DNA from: Pseudomonadota bacterium
Lineage (GTDB): Bacteria; Pseudomonadota; Gammaproteobacteria; Burkholderiales; Burkholderiaceae
Direction: 5' to 3'
DNA length: 17,646 nucleotides
Assembly: GCA_963205525.1 (NCBI GenBank)
Contig: CAUJJP010000203.1
Span: 1-17,646 of the forward strand
Both the position numbers and the translations under genes were made by a program. The notes beneath the pieces were generated by a model. It saw nothing but the letters and a program-made list of their open reading frames with translations. It was not told the DNA's origin and made no database searches. Each line of letters begins with the position of its first letter. Positions within the stretch are counted from its first letter, which is position 1. Of this stretch, positions 15,660 through 17,646 are shown piece after piece.

Positions 15660-16920
15660 GGCTGCGTCCCTTCACGTCGGCCAGGGCGTCGGCATCGGCG
15701 GCCGCGCGGTCGCTGAAATAGCCGGCCGCGATCTTGGCCTCGATCTCCACCCGCGCATCGGCCGGCACCAGCTCGTCGGGGATCTTCACCCGTTCGCCGA
15801 CCGTGATGCCGCTGCCGGTGATGGCGTCGAACTTGTCGTTGCTCATGCTCACCAGGCGGTGGATGCGGCGTATCCCCAGCCAGTGCAGGACGTCGGGCAT
15901 CAGCTCCTGGAATCGCATGTCCTGCACCCCGGCCACGCATTCGGTGCGCAGGAAGTACTTGTCGGCCGAGTCGCCGCCGAGCTGGCGCTTGCGTGCGTTG
16001 TAGACCAGGAACTTGGTCACCTCGCCCAGCGCCCGGCCCTCCTTGCGGCTGTAGGCGATCAGGCCCACGCCACCGGCCTGGGCGCCGCGCACGCACTCCT
16101 CGATCGCGTGCGTCAGGTAGGGCCGGCAGGTGCAGATGTCGGAGCCGAACACGTCCGAGCCGTTGCACTCGTCGTGCACGCGCGCGGTCAGCGTCACCGC
16201 CGGGTCGGCGAGGTCGGCCACGCGACCGAAGACGTACAGGGTCTGGCCGCCGATCGGCGGCAGGAAGACCTCCAGGTCGCTGCGCGTCACCAGCTCGGGG
16301 TACATGCCGCCGGTCTCCTCGAACAGGCTGCGCCGCAGCTCGGCCTCCGACACCCCGAAGCGGCGCGCCACCCCGGGCAGCCACCACACCGGCTCGAGCG
16401 CGACCTTGGTCACCGCCGCGCTGCCGTCCTCCAGCAGGATGCGGCCGTCGACCTGCAGGCGCTGGAAGGCCAGCGCCTGGCGGATCTCGGGCAGGTGGAT
16501 GTGCGCCTTGGTGACGGCGATGGTGGGCCGCACGTCGATGCCGGCCGCGATCTGGGGCGCGAACACCTGCTGCACCGAGGCCCCCCAGGGGTCGATGGAG
16601 ACGATGCGCTCGGCATCCGCCCACTGCGGGTGGGGACCGACGGCGTCGGTGGGGGCGGTGTCGGTGAGGTCGGCGCGGTGGCCGCGCGGCATCTTGCCGG
16701 CCGCCACCGCCAGCGCGCGGTAGACACCGTAGCTGCCGCTGTGGGTGCCGATCACGTTGCGCTGCGCGCGCTGGGTGGTGGTGCCCACCACCGGGCCGCG
16801 CTGCGCCGGATCGGCCGCCCCCCAGTGGATGACCGGCGCCGCCGCCGTCCCCGGCCCGGGGTGCGAGGTGAGCCGGATGTGCGGCGATGCGGGTGATGCT
16901 GCGCGGGGCTCGTCGGCCAT
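15652..16920 (-). CDS. URC1-like GTP cyclohydrolase II homologue (uracil catabolism)
   Basis: Predicted 422-residue soluble enzyme. The C-terminal half is a GTP cyclohydrolase II domain: RVHDEC...CTC carries the zinc ligands Cys252, Cys263 and Cys265 with E. coli RibA spacing, and YSRKEGRALG (290-299) matches RibA's YHRQEGRNIG. The conserved RibA stretch LLTNNPKK is replaced by LVSMSNDKF (about 356-364). About 200 residues precede the domain, as in yeast Urc1, whereas E. coli RibA is only 196 long. URC1 proteins are believed to open the uracil ring of a uridine nucleotide rather than make a riboflavin precursor. ATG 16920 (MADEPRA) is chosen; upstream in-frame sequence is low-complexity. It is the first gene of the cluster. 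An older automatic label would be RibA, but adjacency to URC4 and upp argues for URC1. Confidence 0.9.
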   Translation of the reverse strand: MADEPRAASPASPHIRLTSHPGPGTAAAPVIHWGAADPAQRGPVVGTTTQRAQRNVIGTHSGSYGVYRALAVAAGKMPRGHRADLTDTAPTDAVGPHPQWADAERIVSIDPWGASVQQVFAPQIAAGIDVRPTIAVTKAHIHLPEIRQALAFQRLQVDGRILLEDGSAAVTKVALEPVWWLPGVARRFGVSEAELRRSLFEETGGMYPELVTRSDLEVFLPPIGGQTLYVFGRVADLADPAVTLTARVHDECNGSDVFGSDICTCRPYLTHAIEECVRGAQAGGVGLIAYSRKEGRALGEVTKFLVYNARKRQLGGDSADKYFLRTECVAGVQDMRFQELMPDVLHWLGIRRIHRLVSMSNDKFDAITGSGITVGERVKIPDELVPADARVEIEAKIAAGYFSDRAAADADALADVKGRSLD

Positions 16921-16956
16921 GGATGGATCTCTCGGTAGCGCGCCAGCGCCGATGAT

Positions 16957-16971
16957 GGCGCAAATCGCGCC
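16957..16971. promoter_or_regulatory. Short dyad upstream of the URC cluster
   Basis: GGCGC-AAATC-GCGCC lies 37-51 bp before the URC1 start codon, in the 238-bp spacer shared with the divergent DUF486 gene. It could be an operator or a leader hairpin. I see no convincing -35/-10 pair here, and the remaining spacer is featureless GC-rich sequence. Confidence 0.25.
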
Positions 16972-17158
16972 TGCGGCGCGCCGCCGTCGGCAGCGTTGCA
17001 CCCGGATACGGGGACGCAGCGAAGGCGCATCCCGGCGCGGCGCGCGCCGCGCCCGGCCGCGCCAGGCGGCGCCCGGCAGCGTATCAGCGCCGTGGCAAGA
17101 TCGGCGCCCGTGTTGGCCGCCGCCGCCGCGCCACCACGGCTGTCCAACCACCAGATTC

Positions 17159-17536
17159 ATGCGCGAGATCGGGCTCACGATAGGACTGCTCGCCCTGAGC
17201 AACGTCTTCATGACCTTCGCCTGGTATGCGCACCTGCGCAACCTCGGCGACAAGCCCTGGCTGCTGGCGGCGCTGCTGAGCTGGGGCATCGCCTTCTTCG
17301 AGTACCTGCTGCAGGTGCCGGCAAACCGGATCGGCTACGGCGTGCTGTCGCTGGGCCAGCTCAAGATCCTGCAGGAGGTGATCACGCTGTCCGTGTTCGT
17401 GCCCTTTGCCGTGCTCTACATGCACGAGCCGATCAAGCTCGACTACCTCTGGGCCGCGCTGTGCCTGCTGGGCGCGGTGTATTTCGTCTTCCGCAGCCAT
17501 GTCACCGGGCTCTATGCCGTTCCGTGTGGAACTTGA
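17159..17536 (+). CDS. DMT family membrane protein (DUF486)
   Basis: Predicted 125-residue inner-membrane protein with four hydrophobic helices. Family signature text is clear: LALSNVFMTFAWYAHL, LLSWGIAFFEYLLQVPANRIGYG, LGQLKILQEVITLSVFVPFAVLYM and EPIKLDYLWAALCLLGAVYFVF. Members are usually about 105-120 residues; the extra C-terminal tail SHVTGLYAVPCGT is unusual. Function is unknown; the fold is that of half a drug/metabolite transporter, so a dimer is likely. ATG 17159 gives the standard N-terminus; no good Shine-Dalgarno is visible. It is divergent from URC1, so it shares the spacer but need not share the function. Confidence 0.88.
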   Translation: MREIGLTIGLLALSNVFMTFAWYAHLRNLGDKPWLLAALLSWGIAFFEYLLQVPANRIGYGVLSLGQLKILQEVITLSVFVPFAVLYMHEPIKLDYLWAALCLLGAVYFVFRSHVTGLYAVPCGT

Positions 17537-17538
17537 CT

Positions 17539-17646
17539 TCACATCCGATGTGTCGTGACGCCTGCTGACAAGGCCGAGGCCGGCACGAACGGGGAGGCTG
17601 GCAGATGTGTGAGCTTGCCCAGGCGCAGGTAGGCGATGGCGATGTA
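17539..17646 (-). other. Possible 3' end of a truncated minus-strand gene
   Basis: A minus-strand frame is open from the window edge to TGA at 17539-17541, giving 35 residues that begin YIAIAYLRLGKLTHLPASPF and end THRM. It is too short to identify. A competing plus-strand start, ATG 17604 preceded by GGGGAGG, opens toward the edge as MCELAQAQVGDGDV. Only one can be real. Confidence 0.25.

Noticed and set aside
15652..16920. Annotation as riboflavin biosynthesis RibA
   Set aside because: The protein is twice RibA length, lacks the usual TNNPKK-type segment and sits with URC4 and upp rather than with riboflavin genes.
17540..17552. CACATC-C-GATGTG palindrome after the DUF486 gene as a terminator
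   Set aside because: The one-base centre cannot form a hairpin loop without losing pairs, and no T-run follows. It could be chance.

Overview
The window is very GC-rich and densely coded, with codons dominated by G/C in third positions. Several proteins look proteobacterial, and MetX in particular reads like the Burkholderiales form. I therefore infer a betaproteobacterium (Burkholderiales or Rhodocyclales-like chromosome). This is inference from protein appearance only. There are no rRNA or tRNA genes, no CRISPR array and no transposase.

Layout. 1-190: spacer with a perfect 22-bp inverted repeat enclosing smaller dyads, and a GC-rich hairpin. 191-1858 (-): AmpG-like MFS transporter. 1996-3833 (+): Old Yellow Enzyme reductase overlapped by a small alpha/beta hydrolase. 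4058-6520 (+): membrane sensor histidine kinase with two PAS domains and no partner regulator. 6529-8246 (-): metX-metW, preceded by a sequence that matches the SAM-II riboswitch and a -10-like box. 8412-10106 (+): membrane-anchored FMN/Fe-S glutamate-synthase-domain protein, divergent from metX. 10107-10195: spacer with a 9-bp tandem repeat. 10196-16920 (-): pyrimidine cluster. 17159-17536 (+): small DUF486/DMT membrane protein. 17537-17646: window edge, with a possible truncated gene.

The most interesting block is the minus-strand cluster, in transcription order: URC1-like GTP cyclohydrolase II homologue, URC4/DUF1688 protein, uracil phosphoribosyltransferase (upp), RutG-like uracil permease, cytosine deaminase (codA) and a glutathione S-transferase. 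The set matches the core of the URC uracil-degradation route first defined in yeast (URC1, URC4, URC6). Here it comes with its own uptake and cytosine-deamination steps. The inferred flow is: pyrimidine base enters by the permease, CodA converts cytosine to uracil, Upp makes UMP, and URC1/URC4 open and degrade the nucleotide to release nitrogen. Later steps (urea release, C3 compound oxidation) and a dedicated regulator are not in the window.

The second notable element is the SAM-II-type riboswitch before metXW, followed directly by a hairpin with a T-run that ends at the metX start codon. This gives a clear model for S-adenosylmethionine feedback on methionine synthesis.
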